Shown: piece by piece, positions 1 through 9,874 of the stretch
How positions within the stretch are numbered: the first letter of the stretch is position 1
Layout: each line of letters starts with the position of its first letter
DNA from: Prorocentrum cordatum
Lineage: Eukaryota; Sar; Dinophyceae; Prorocentrales; Prorocentraceae
Assembly: GCA_963575745.1 (NCBI GenBank)
Contig: CAUYUJ010006546.1
Location: 399,093-463,092, forward strand
Length of the DNA: 64,000 nt
Direction of reading: 5' to 3'
Made by a program: the position numbers and the translations under genes
Notes under the pieces: model-generated
What the model was told of the DNA's origin: nothing
Database searches by the model: none
The model's input: the letters and a program-made list of their open reading frames with translations, nothing else

Positions 1-245
1 GTTCCTCGCATTTTATTCAAGAATCGCGCTCTCGCTTGGGACTTCCTCACGATTTATTCAGGAATCGCTCCTCCTGCGCTCTGGAGTCGCGCTCTCGCTG
101 GAGACTTGCTTACAATTTACTGAATAATAGTGCCCTTGCGTTGGAATTTCTTGCAATTTACTCCAGCGCCGCGCTCCCGACATCCAGGCACCCAGGAGTC
201 GCGCTCACGTTTAGGACTCCTTCACAGATTACCTAGGAATCGGGA
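1..245 (-). repeat. Degenerate 41-bp satellite, reverse orientation
   Basis: Diverged tandem units resembling GCGGGAGCGCCATTCTTGAG followed by TAAATTG...GGAAGTCTCAG, read on the minus strand. On the plus strand they appear as 'gaatcgcgctctcgctgga...cttacaatttactga'. The same family lies in plus orientation at 27,880-28,440 and 29,290-29,560, so this is one end of a large inverted repetition. No coding signal. Confidence 0.7.
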
Positions 246-1012
246 TCTCGCTGCCCTTCGTGGCCCCGTTGCAGCCCTTCGTGGCCCCCTCGCTTTGTTT
301 CGTGGCCCCGTTGCAGCCCTTCGTGGCCCCCTCGCTTTGTTTCGTGGCCCCGTTGCAGCCCCTCGTGGCCTCCTCGTTGCCCTTCGTGGCCCCGTTGCAG
401 CCCTTCGTGGCCCCCTCGCTTTGTTTCGTGGCCCCGTTGCAGCCCTTCGTGGCCCCCTCGCTTCGTGGCCCCGTTGCAGCCCTTCGTGGCCCCGTTGCAG
501 CCCTTCGTGGCCCCCTCGCTGCCCTTCGTGGCCCCGTTGCAGCCCTTCGTGGCCCCCTCGCTTTGTTTCGTGGCCCCGTTGCTGCCCTTCGTGGCCCCCG
601 CTCGTTCGCGCCCGTGGTGGCCCCATATGCATGCCCTTCGTGGCCCCGCTGTCGCCCTTCGTGGCCCCCTCGCTGCCCTTCGTGTCCCCGTTGCTGCCCA
701 CAGTGGCCCCGTCCTTACCCTCCGCGGCCCAACATACGTGTGCCCTTCGTGGCCCCCGCTCGTTCGCGCCCGTTGTGGCCCCATGTGCATGCCCTTCGTG
801 GCCCCGCTGTCGCCGTTTGTGGTCCCCTCATTGTCCTACGTGGCCCAGGTGCTACCCTCAGTGGCCCCATCGTTGCCTTCTGTGGCCCCGCATTATCTGC
901 CCTTCGTGGCCCCCGCTCGTTCGCGCTCTTCGTGGCCCCATACGCATTCCCTTCGTGTCCCCGCTGTCGCCCTTCGTGGCCTACTTCGTGTCCTTCGTGG
1001 CTCTGCTGTCGT
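246..1012. repeat. CCCTTCGTGGCCCC minisatellite (about 21 bp)
   Basis: Dozens of units built on 'cccttcgtggccccgttgcag' and 'ccctcgctttgtttcgtggcc', becoming more diverged after about 600. All frames stay open for hundreds of bases on both strands simply because stops are absent from the unit. I do not regard the resulting reading frames as genes. A reverse-orientation copy lies at about 29,040-29,290. Confidence 0.85.
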
Positions 1013-1105
1013 TCTCTCTCGCTCTCGATTTCGCTCGTCGTCGTCGCCGTCGCCGTCGTTGCCGTCGTCGTCGACGTCGTCGTCGTCGTCGTCGTGGTCG
1101 GTCCC
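1013..1105. repeat. (CGT)n microsatellite
   Basis: Nearly pure CGT/CGC triplets following a CTCTCGCTCT-type stretch. The reverse complement (CGA)n sits at the corresponding place of the inverted copy at about 28,960-29,030. Confidence 0.85.
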
Positions 1106-1345
1106 CTGTCCGTCCCTCTTGGGGTCGGGTCGACGGTCCGCGGCCGCCCCGCCGATCAGCGCTGCCGCTGGCCAGGCCGACGGTCCGCGGTCGCCCCGCC
1201 GCTTGCCGGGGCCCGACCTGAAGGGAAGAAAGGTATACCCCCCAAAAGGGGTTCGATCGAAGACGAAAAGGTCGGGTATCGAGGGTTTGGGAAATTCGCG
1301 TTATTCGACACTCGAGCAGATAAGGGCGAACAGTCTTAAAATGAT
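1106..1345. repeat. Conserved spacer of a composite repeat module
   Basis: Non-simple sequence running from 'ggtcggtcccctg' to 'cagtcttaaaatg'. Its reverse complement is present with high similarity at about 28,696-28,950 and partly at 27,345-27,480. Shared landmarks are the 'gtccgcgg' segments, 'cgatcgaagacgaa', 'gggtttgggaaa' and 'cgaacagtcttaaa'. The spacer is always followed by a (TTG)n/(CAA)n tract. It is a dispersed repeat of unknown nature, and no coding capacity is evident. Confidence 0.75.
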
Positions 1346-1369
1346 TGCTGTTGTTATTGTTGTTGTTGC

Positions 1370-1421
<52 letters not shown>

Positions 1422-1468
1422 GGTGTTGCTGTTGTTGTTGCTGTTGTTGTTGTTGCTGCTGCTGCTGC

Positions 1469-1512
<44 letters not shown>
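1346..1512. repeat. (TTG)n/(CTG)n microsatellite
   Basis: About 165 bp of TTG triplets with CTG and GTG interruptions. Matching (CAA)n tracts lie at 28,610-28,695 and 27,290-27,345, on the module-distal side of the same conserved spacer. Confidence 0.9.
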
Positions 1513-1554
1513 TTGCCGTCATTTTTGCTTCTTCGGCCTTCGCAGTGTCCAACA

Positions 1555-1995
1555 CGGCTGAAGAGACCCCCCAAAGAGGCCCAGAGGCTCTCAAGAGGGC
1601 CCCAAGTCAGCCCAAGAAGGGCCCAAGACGGCCCGGGAGGCCCCCAACACAGCCCAAGCGGGCCCCAGGACGGGCCCGAGAAGCGCCCAAGAGGGCTCCA
1701 TGACGGCCCCAGAAGGGCCCGAGACGGCCCAAGAGGCGTCCAGAAGGCACCAAAATGGCCCCAGGAGTCCCCAAGAAACCCCGAGAGGCTCTAAGTGGCC
1801 CTCAAGAGGCTCCCAAAAGGCGCCCAAAAGCGCTCCCGAAGGCTTAAAAAATACTTCCTGCACACCCCCAGGGGGCCTCCAGGATGCCCCCTGCATGCCC
1901 CCCAAGAAGCCCAAAGGGCCCCCAAGAAGCTCAACAATCACCTCCAAGACGCCCCCCCAGGAGGCCTCGAAGATGCGTCGTAGAGGCCCCTCAAG
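1555..1995. repeat. GGCCCAAGAGGGCCC degenerate minisatellite
   Basis: Loose tandem units of about 10-14 bp of the form 'aagaagggcccaagacggccc'. The opposite-strand equivalent forms the block at 36,780-37,480 ('gggccgtcttggggc', 'gggccatcttggacg'), and a fragment occurs at 63,950-64,000. Long open frames here are compositional. Confidence 0.7.
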
Positions 1996-2104
1996 AAGCC
2001 CACGCAATGCCTCCAAGCTGTTTCCAAACCACTTACGTTTGAGCAAGCGCGCTGGGGCGAAACCGTCCTTCTGACAGCGGGATCGTCCCGGATCGGCGGC
2101 ACCG

Positions 2105-2225
2105 GCCAGAGGCCTCTACAATACAAACCGTCGGAGGTCCGCGCGGACTTTTTCGATCGGCGTTGGACCCCTTTTTCTCTGTCGCGCGAAGCGCGCCAAG
2201 GGCGGCGCTAGAGGCGCCGCCATGG
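2105..2225 (+). repeat. Dispersed repeat, GGAGGTCCGCGCGGA family (copy 1)
   Basis: Contains 'cggaggtccgcgcggac', then 'tcgatcggcgttggacccc', then 'ggcggcgctagaggcgcc'. The same order (GGAGGTCCGCGCGGAT, TCGGATCGG.GCTGG.CCCC, GGCGGCGCC) recurs as a foldback pair at 37,990-38,155, in diverged form at 63,775-63,850, and in the spacer of the 1.78-kb macrosatellite. Confidence 0.7.
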
Positions 2226-2710
2226 GTGTTAGCGCCGAGCTGAGAGATTCGTGCTGACCCCCGAAAGTTTACGATTGCGTACTTTCTTGTTCCTGTACTC
2301 CCGCCCCTTCCCCGCTGCTGCTGCTCCTCCTCCTTTAAATGTTCTCCCGGGGCGGACGAGGAGAAATCGCTCGAGAGAGTTCTGGAACGTTCCGGAACGC
2401 TCTCGTGGAACCAGCTGCGACGCCCATATACGCCTTCCCGATCCGTTGTCAGGGTTTTTCCTCGATTCATCCCCGTACGACGTTGTCACCATCCTGCCTT
2501 CGCCTTACCTTTGTGCATTTGTTCTCTGTAATTTTTGTCGTCGTTTGTACATGTGGACTGTCTTGTCCATTCGTCTTTCCCTGGGCCCCCCCATGGCCGC
2601 CCGCGAAGGATCACATCGACGAGCTCATGGACTTGGTGAAGCACGCGGGGCTCTTCGCGACGCTCTCCCTGGTCGCCCGATTCAGAATAGCGCCTCGCAT
2701 TCGGCAATCT
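2226..2710. other. Non-repetitive stretch, no gene recognised
   Basis: Ordinary-complexity DNA. A short palindromic run at 2,380-2,400 ('ggaacgttccggaacgctct') resembles one at 21,840-21,895. No open frame with convincing protein character on either strand. Confidence 0.5.
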
Positions 2711-3335
2711 CGTGGATGATGATGAGGAGGATGATGATGGTGCTGATGATGATGGTGGTGGTGATGATGATGATGGTGGTGATGATGATGATGGTGGTGA
2801 TGGTGATGATGGTGATGGTGGTGGTGAGCGTGATGATGATTGTGATGATGATGGTGATGGTGATAGTAATGGTGACGATGATGATTATGATGATGAGGGT
2901 GGTGGTGTTGATGGATCATGGTGATGGTGGCGATGGTTATGAGGATGGTGATGATGATGATGATTAGTGTTCTGATGGTGATGCCACTTGTGTGAATGGG
3001 TGATGATGGCGACGATGATGGTGATGATGCAGCTGATGAGGATATTGATGATGAAGGTGGTTGTGGTGGTGGTGGTGACAGTAGTTGATGATGAGGCTGC
3101 TTGTGGTGATGATGATGCCTATGATGATGACGATGCTGATGACGATGACGACCATTACGATGATGCTGCTGCTAATGCTGATGATGTTGATTCTGATGAT
3201 GATGATGGTGGTTTTGGTATTGGTCGATGGCGATACTCATCATGTTGTTGTGGCTGCAGATGGTGACGACGACGCTGATTATGATGATGATGATGATGAT
3301 GATGAGGATGGTGATTGTGTTGGTGATAAGATGAT
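2711..3335. repeat. (GAT)n microsatellite block
   Basis: About 620 bp of GAT, GGT and GAC triplets. It generates Asp-rich, Met-rich and His-rich open frames in different registers, none of which is supported as a gene. Confidence 0.9.
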
Positions 3336-4225
3336 GAGGAGGATGATAACTGCATTCCCCAGAAAGTAGAGGATACCCTCCGCTTAACCCCTTGTATCAT
3401 GATTACCTTTGGCCAAGACAGAGTTGGTTGGGGGAGTGAGGCGGTAAGGCCGATCTTTACCATCGCGGGGGAAGTTTTCGATTTGAAGTTGCTTTCTTCT
3501 TATGTTGAGTAGCAACGTCATCATCCCACGTTGTGCAGGGCCATAGCGTATTCTGTAATATCATGGCTACTACCGCTACTACTGTGGCCAAATAGCTGAA
3601 CTCAGAGTGCTCTGGGTTTTCTCCAGTTGGCCCTCGCGCGCGGATGTCAGGCTTAGGCTTCTTGCGAGAGTTTCTCGCGATCGCGTATCCCCTCGTCTGC
3701 TCAATCACATTGCGATAGATAGATATTTCCCCAGGCCTGGTGGGGTCCAGAACAATCAAATCTACAGCATGTTCTGAGGTCACTTGAGGTGTGGGGGGGG
3801 GTCGAGCGCCCCCTCCCCTCCAAATCATCCCAGACGTCCGGAAACCTGGGGACGCCCCCTGGGGGGGGAAGGCTCAACCCCAAGGGAAATGTGCCTCCGT
3901 TTCGCCGAGTGATTGGGCTGTTGTTCGAGGAATGATTCGCTTTCAAGCGCCCGCGAACCGCGCCTTCTCAGAACTATCCACCACCCCTGTTCACCCAACT
4001 CCCTCGGCCCAGAGCTGAGAAAGGGGCGCTGAGCGCAGGCCCGAGCGGATGAGAGCACGCCGAAGTGCCTGCATGAGGGCCGCTCGGCACTACTTCCGCA
4101 AGTAATCCCCGACGTTTGATTTTTTTGTGACGTAGGCCCTTGTGGATCTCATCCCCTTCCCTGGGCGGTTTTTTCCCATGAAGGGGAAGGGTTGCAACCT
4201 CCTCCCTTCCCTCTCCGAGCCCTCC
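3336..4225. other. Non-repetitive stretch, no gene recognised
   Basis: About 890 bp of unique-looking sequence with short G and C homopolymers. I see no exon-like frame with splice signals and no RNA gene. Confidence 0.45.
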
Positions 4226-4720
4226 CGGGGGGGGTTCGAACCCCCCCCCACCCCCCCAACCGCCAGCAGCCGCCGACGACGACGACGACGACGACGACGA
4301 CGCCACATCACATTCTTGCGCCAGGGAGGGGGGGGGGTTCGAACCCCCCCCCCAGGCCGCCCCGGGGGGGTTCGAAACCCCCCCCCCCTACCCCCCCCCC
4401 CCTTAGAGCCGCTGGCAGTCGCCGACGACGACGACGATGACAACGACAACGAGGACGACGACGACGACGGCGACGACGACGTCGACGACGATGAGGACAC
4501 ATACTTGCGCCAGGGGGGGGAGCGGGGTTCGAACCCTCCCCCCCTCCCCAGGCCCTCCCGGGGGGTTTCGAACCCCCCCTTACTCGCCGCCGGCAAACGA
4601 CGTCGACGACGACGACGACGACGAGGAAGACGACGGCGACGACGAGGACGACGACGAGACGACGAGGACGACGACGACGGCGACGACGACGTCGTTGACG
4701 ACGACGTCGTCGCAGATCTG
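4226..4720 (+). repeat. Left arm of a large inverted repeat with TTCGAA palindromes and (CGA)n
   Basis: Alternating (CGA)n tracts and short G/C palindromes centred on TTCGAA (for example 'gggggttcgaaccccc'). The segment 'gaggacacatacttgcgccagg ... ttcgaa ... ccaggccctcccgggg ... cgccgccggcaaacgacgtc' returns as its reverse complement at about 5,985-6,165. The right arm as a whole spans about 5,985-6,335. The TTCGAA palindromes superficially look like tRNA B boxes, but no tRNA fold surrounds them. Confidence 0.75.
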
Positions 4721-4739
4721 CGCCGGCGCCCGTCCACCC

Positions 4740-5012
4740 GCGTTGGAGAAGAAGGAGGGAGAGGAGCGGGGGAGGAGGAGGAACAGCAGCGGGAGGGGGC
4801 GGTGGTTCAGGGGTGGGAGCGGCAGTCGGCGAGAGAACGCGAAGAGGAGGGGGAGGAGAAGGAGAAGGAAAAGGATAACGAGAAGAAGGAGGAGGAGAAG
4901 GAGGAGAAGGAGGAACAGAAGGAGAAGGAGGAGGAGGAGGAGGTGGAGGAGGAGGAGGGGGAGGAGGTGGAGGAGGAGGAGGAGGAGGAGGAGGAGGAGG
5001 AGGAGAGAGGAG
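4740..5012. repeat. GGA/GAA purine tract
   Basis: About 270 bp of almost pure purine on the plus strand, built from GGA, GAA and AGG triplets. It gives Glu-rich or Arg-rich frames by composition only. It lies between the left inverted-repeat arm and the 126-bp satellite. Confidence 0.85.
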
Positions 5013-5023
5013 GCAGAGAATTG

Positions 5024-5690
5024 TATACGCATCAGACTTTAGTGTCCCGCCCGCCCGACCCGATCCGTCCGGTAGGGTCCGCCCGCCCGACTGGCCCGAT
5101 AGGGTCCGTCCGTCCCGACCCGCCCGTTAGGGTTCTCATGTGTCATGTTGTATACGCATCAGATTTAGTGTCCCGCCCGCCCGACCCGACCCGCCCGATA
5201 GGGTCCGCCCGCCCGACCCGCCCGATAGGGTCCGCCCGTCCCGACCCGCCCGTTCGGGTTCTCATGTGTCATGTTGTATACGCATCAGATTTAGTGTCCC
5301 GCCCGCCCGACCCGACCCGCCCGATAGGGTCCGTCCGCCCGACCCGTCCGATAGGGTCCGCCCGTCCCGACCCGCCCGTTAGGGTTCTCATGTGTCATTG
5401 CTGTATACGCATCAGATTTAGTGTCCCGCCCGCCCGACCCGACCCGCCCGTTAGGGTCCGCCCGCCCGACCCGCCCGATAGGGTCCGCCCGTCCCGTCCC
5501 GGCCGTTAGGGTTCTCATGGTCACGCTGTATACGCATCAGACTTTAGTGTCCCGCCCGCCCGACCCGACCCGCCCGTAGGGTCCGCCCGCCCGACCCGCC
5601 CGATAGGGTCCGCCCGGCCCGTTATCATGTGTCACGCTGTATACGCATCAGACTTTAGTGTCCGCCCGCCCGACCCGTCTCATAGGGTCC
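5024..5690 (+). repeat. 126-bp tandem satellite, six copies
   Basis: The landmark 'tatacgcatcaga' starts at 5,024, 5,151, 5,277, 5,404, 5,529 and 5,640, giving spacings of 127, 126, 127, 125 and 111. Each unit has 'ttagtgtcccgcccgcccga', several 'cgcccgatagggtccgc' subunits and ends 'gttctcatgtgtcatg'. The subunits are themselves short internal repeats of about 20-25 bp. Confidence 0.92.
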
Positions 5691-5692
5691 GC

Positions 5693-5695
<3 letters not shown>

Positions 5696-5726
<31 letters not shown>

Positions 5727-5846
5727 TGACATCATCGTCGTCGTCGTCGTCGTCGTCTTCGTCGTCGTCGTGGTGTCGTCGTGTCGTCGTCGTCGTTGTT
5801 GTTGTCGTCGGTGTCGTCGACGTCGTCGTCGTCGTCGTCGTCGTGT

Positions 5847-5898
<52 letters not shown>

Positions 5899-5920
5899 TG
5901 TGTCGTCGTCGTCTTCTTCT

Positions 5921-5960
<40 letters not shown>

Positions 5961-6052
5961 TGTGTTGTCGTCGTCTTCGTCGTCGTCCTCGTCGTCGCCG
6001 TCGTCTTCCTCGTCGTCGTCGTCGTCGTCGACGTCGTTTGCGGGCGGCGAGT
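5696..6052. repeat. (CGT)n microsatellite
   Basis: About 355 bp of CGT triplets with GTT, CTT and GTG interruptions. Together with 5,985-6,335 it mirrors the (CGA)n content of the left arm. Confidence 0.9.
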
Positions 6053-6179
6053 AAGGTGGGGGGTTCGAACCCCCGGGAGGGCCTGGGGAGGGAGGGAGGG
6101 TTCGAACCCCGCTCGCCCCCCCCTGGCGCAAGTATGTGTCCTCATCGTCGTCGACGTCGTCCTCGTCCTCGTCGTCATT

Positions 6180-6215
<36 letters not shown>

Positions 6216-6335
6216 TGCCAGCGGGTAGGGGGGGCGGGGTCCGGAACCCCCCAGGAAGGCCTGGGGAGGAACCCCCCAGGAAGGCCTGGGGAGGGGGGGG
6301 TGGTTCGAAACCTCGGGGCGGGGTTCGGACCTCGC
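5985..6335 (-). repeat. Right arm of the TTCGAA-palindrome inverted repeat
   Basis: Reverse-complement counterpart of about 4,250-4,720. It includes 'cggcgagtaagg', two TTCGAA palindromes flanked by 'gggcctgggg', and 'ctggcgcaagtatgtgtcctc'. A second pair of 'ccccccaggaaggcctgggg' units at 6,246-6,300 is a local duplication. Confidence 0.75.
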
Positions 6336-6640
6336 TTTTTTTGGGTGTGTGTGTGTGTGTGCAGGAGGGGAGGGGGGTTTCGGGGGGGGGTCCATTCGGT
6401 TTCCGACCCCACTTCAGGGTTTTCTTTTTCCCCACATGTTTCGTGGGGTTCTGGTTTTCTTCCCTGCCGCGGCGCACCCGCGTCTCCTCCTCCTCCTCAC
6501 CCTCCTCCCCTCCTCCCTCCCCCTCTTCCTCTCCTCACACACACACACACTCGCAATCCCCACATGCTTCGTGGGGTTCTGGTTTTCTTCCCTTCCGCGT
6601 CTCACCCGCGTCTCCTCCTCCCCCCTCTCCTCCTCACAGC
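6336..6640. repeat. GT tract, CTC tracts and a 127-bp tandem duplication
   Basis: A (GT)n run at 6,344-6,361 and (CTC)n runs follow. 'ccccacatgtttcgtggggt' near 6,431 is repeated as 'ccccacatgcttcgtggggt' near 6,557, each continuing into 'tctggttttcttccc' and 'acccgcgtctcctcctcc'. Confidence 0.75.
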
Positions 6641-6863
6641 ACTGCTCAGCACAGCTCAGCTCAGCTCAGCTCAGCACAGCTCAGCTCAGCTCAGCTCAGC
6701 TCAGCACAGCTCAGCTCAGCTCAGCACAGCACAGCACAGCACAGCACAGCACTGCTCAGCATAGCTCAGCACAGCTCAGCTCAGCTTAGCTCAGCACAGC
6801 ACAGCACAGCTCAGCACAGCACAGCACAGCACAGTACAGCACAGCACAGCACAGCACTGCTCA
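6641..6863. repeat. (CAGCT/CAGCA)n pentanucleotide repeat
   Basis: About 220 bp of alternating CAGCT and CAGCA pentamers. It runs directly into the 79-bp satellite. Confidence 0.93.
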
Positions 6864-6864
6864 G

Positions 6865-8590
6865 GTGCGCAGGGGGTGGTCCCCCTATCCGCGCCGGTCG
6901 TCCAGGCCGTAGCAGGCGTGGCAGTTTCTCGACGCCATAGTGGGTGCGCACGGGGTGGCCCCCCTATCCGCGCCGGTCGTCCAGGCCGCAGCAGGCGTGG
7001 CAGTTTCTCGACACCATAGGGGGTGCGCAAGGGGTGGTCCCCCTATCCGCGCCGGTCGTCCAGGCCGTAGCAGGCGTGGCACTTTCTCGACACCATAGGG
7101 GGTGCGCAGGGGTGGTCCCCTAGCGCGGCGGCGTCAGGCCGTAGCAGGCGTGGCAGTTTCTCGACGCCGTAGGGGGTGCGCAGGGGGTGGTCCCCCTATC
7201 CGCGCCGGTCGTCCAGGCCGTAGCAGGCGTGGCAGTTTCTCGACGCCGTAGTGGGTGCGCACGGGGTGGTCCCCCTATCCGCGCCGGTCGTCCAGGCCGT
7301 AGCAGGCGTGGCAGTTTCTCGACACCATAGGGGGTGCGCAGGGGGTGGTCCCCCTATCCGCGCCGGTCGTCCAGGCCGTAGCAGGCGTGGCAGTTTCTCG
7401 ACGCCGTAGTGGGTGCGCACGGGGTGGTCCCCCTATCCGCGCCGGTCGTCCAGGCCGCAGCAGGCGTGGCAGTTCCTCGACACCATAGGGGGTGCGCAGG
7501 GGGTGGTCCCCCTATCCGCGCCGGTCGTCCAGGCCGTAGCAGGCGTGGCACTTTCTCGACACCATAGGGGGTGCGCACGGGGTGGTCCCCCTTTCCGCGC
7601 CGGTCGTCCAGGCCGTAGCAGGCGTGGCAGTTTCTCGACGCCATAGTGGGTGCGCACGGGGTGGTCCCCCTATCCGCGCTGGTCGTCCAGGCTGTAGCAG
7701 GCGTGGCACTTTCTCGATACCATAGGGGGTGCGCAGGGGGTGGTCCCCCTTTCCGCGCCGGTCGTCCAGGCCGTAGCAGGCGTGGCACTTTCTCGACGCC
7801 ATAGTGGGTGCGCACGGGGTGGTCCCCCTATCCGCGCCGGTCGTCCAGGCCGCAGCAGGCGTGGCAGTTTCTCGACACCATAGGGGGTGCGCAGGGGGTG
7901 GTCCCCCTATCCGCGCCGGTCGTCCAGGCCGTAAGCAGGCGTTGGCAGTTTTCCGACAAATAGGGCATGCGCAGGGGGGGGTCACCCTATCCGCGCCGGA
8001 GGTCCGGCCGTAGCAGGCGTGGCGCTATCGATACCATAGGGAGGTGCGCACTGGTCGTGGTCCCCCTATCCGCGTTCGGTCTCCAGGGCAGTAGCTAGGA
8101 CGTGCAGTTTCTCGACACCATAGGGGGTGCGCAGGGGGGTGGTCCCCCTATCCGCGCCGGCGTTCCAGGCAGCGTAGCCAGGCAAGTGCGCGTATTCTCG
8201 ACAACCTATAGGGGTGCGCAGCAGGGGGTGAGTCCCCCTTTCGCGCCGGTCGCAAGTGACCGTAGCAGGCGTGGCACTTTCTCGACGCCAAAGTAGGGGT
8301 GCGCAGGGGGTTAGTCCCTCTAGTCCCCCTGTCCGCGCCGGTCGTCCAGGCCGTAGCAGGCGTGGCAGTTTCTCGACACCATAGGGGGTGCGCACGGGGT
8401 GGTCCCCCTATCCGCGCCGGTCGTCCAGGCCCTAGCAGGCGTGGCAGTTTCTCGACACCATGGGGGTGCGCACGGGGTGGTCCCCCTATCGCGAAGGAGT
8501 CAGGGAAGAGCAGGAGTGGGCACTTATCGACCTAGGGCGGGACGCAGGGGGGGCCATGAAGCGCGCCGCTATCAGAGACGGCGTCCGGCA
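6865..8590 (+). repeat. 79-bp satellite, subfamily A
   Basis: Units start 'gtgcgcagggggtggtcccc', continue 'ctatccgcgccggtcgtcc', 'aggccgtagcaggcgtggca' and end 'tttctcgacaccatag'. Starts at 6,865, 6,944, 7,023 and 7,102 give an exact 79-bp period. Copies are nearly identical to about 7,900, then degenerate with small insertions between 7,930 and 8,300 and beyond 8,480. Frames run through the array only because the unit lacks stops. Confidence 0.95.
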
Positions 8591-9087
8591 TAGAGGGCGT
8601 ATGGCACTCTCGACACCATAGGGGAGCGCAGGGGGTGGTCCCTGAGGCAGGCCGTTATCGAGGACGGTCGTCCAGGGCATAGTAGGCGTGGCACTTTCTC
8701 GATTCCATAGGGGGTGCGCAGGGGGTGGTCCCTGAGCGCGGCCGCTATCCGAGACGGTCGTCCAGGGCATAGTAGGCGTGGCACTTTCTCGATTCCATAG
8801 GGGGTGCGCAGGGGGTGGTCCCCGAGCGCGGCCGCTATTCGCGACGGTCGTCCAGGGCATAGTAGGTGTGGCACTTTCTCGGCACCATAGGGGGTGCGCA
8901 GGGGTTGGTCCCTCACCGCGGCCGCTATGCACGACGGTCGTCCAGGGCATAGCAGGTGTGGCACTTTCTCGACACCATAGGGGGTGCGCAGGGGGTGGTC
9001 CCTCACCGCGGCCGCTATGCACGACGGTCGTCCAGGGCATAGCAGGCGTGGCCCTTTCTGGACAAAATAGGGGGTGCGCAGGGGGTG
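8591..9087 (+). repeat. 79-bp satellite, subfamily B
   Basis: Same framework, but the middle is 'gagcgcggccgctat', 'gacggtcgtccagggcatag' and 'taggcgtggcactttctcga'. Units are homogeneous within the block and carry 'gcggccgc' in most copies. The boundary with subfamily A is a scrambled zone at about 8,490-8,590. Confidence 0.9.
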
Positions 9088-9400
9088 GCAACGGCCACCA
9101 ACATCATTCTTACATGCTTCACTTCAGCTATCATCACTCAGCCATAATATAAGTATGTGGGGTTCCTCGGCAGCGTAATTTTTTGGGGGGGAGGGGCCCC
9201 CAGTTCTTTGACCCCCCATACAGGTTTTTTTTTCAGAATAGCCGCAGTGGATCGCGCTCCCTCTTCGGAGCCCTGCCTCCACATGTGGAGCATGCGCGGC
9301 CGACCCGATGCGGCCTTCCCACCATCCCTGCCAGAAAACAAAACAAAGTACAGATTGGGCCAAAGTCTTGAGTCATATTCGTGAGGCCCGCGAGCACTTC
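9088..9400. other. Non-repetitive stretch, no gene recognised
   Basis: Between the satellite and a short duplication. It contains homopolymer G and T runs. No exon-like frame found. Confidence 0.4.
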
Positions 9401-9665
9401 GTATTGTTTTGACAGGGACGGCGGGGTTGTCAGCATACTGCCTGCTGTGCGCAGGGCTACCATCACTAACAACAAAAAACAGTACAACATACACCTTGCG
9501 GCTAAAGTTGGATCATGCGCGGCCACCCCGCGATCACTGTCAAGTGGTTTTTGACAGGGACGGCGGGTGTGGTGGTGTATGGCCTGCTGTTCGCAGGCCC
9601 ACCAGATACAATGATGGGCATTGCTTTTCGACAAGGAGGGTGGGGGCTGACACTTTTCCCGATGT
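9401..9665 (+). repeat. Tandem duplication of about 145 bp
   Basis: 'ttttgacagggacggcgggg', then 'cctgctgtgcgcagggctacc' near 9,408 is repeated as 'tttttgacagggacggcggg', then 'cctgctgttcgcaggcccacc' near 9,551. Two diverged copies are visible. Confidence 0.65.
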
Positions 9666-9689
9666 GTGCTGTCACATGTGCAGGCGCAC

Positions 9690-9870
9690 TTGACACATTT
9701 GCACGTGCCCCGAACGTGTCGCACCTGGCGCGGCTGGAGTATGCGGCACACCTGGCGCATGTGGAGCACGTGGCGCATCTGGCGCACCAACCGTACCTGG
9801 CACGCTCGGGTCCAAGGGGTGCCTGGCGCGCGTGGCGCGCCTGGCACGCGTGGCGCACCTCGCCCCAGCG
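9690..9870. repeat. TGGCGCACC minisatellite (9 bp)
   Basis: Irregular 9-bp units of 'tggcgcacc', 'tggcgcatg' and 'tggcacgcg'. Compositional open frames arise on both strands. Confidence 0.75.
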
Positions 9871-9874
9871 TCTC

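Noticed and set aside
130-1703. Several overlapping 300-400-codon frames on both strands
   Set aside because: All arise from the stop-free CCCTTCGTGGCCCC minisatellite and CGT/TTG triplets.
2370-2405. GAAnnTTC runs resembling heat-shock elements (also 21,840-21,895)
   Set aside because: No downstream gene is present at either site, and the runs look like short palindromic repeats.
2711-3335. Asp-rich, His-rich and Met-rich frames
   Set aside because: They are register variants of a (GAT)n microsatellite.
4142-5509. 455-codon plus-strand open frame
   Set aside because: It crosses (CGA)n, a purine tract and the 126-bp satellite. It stays open because these units lack stops in one register, and the satellite period happens to be a multiple of three.
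4230-6330. GGTTCGAACCC motifs resembling tRNA B boxes
   Set aside because: They are symmetrical palindromes inside G and C tracts. No A box, acceptor stem or anticodon arm can be built around them.
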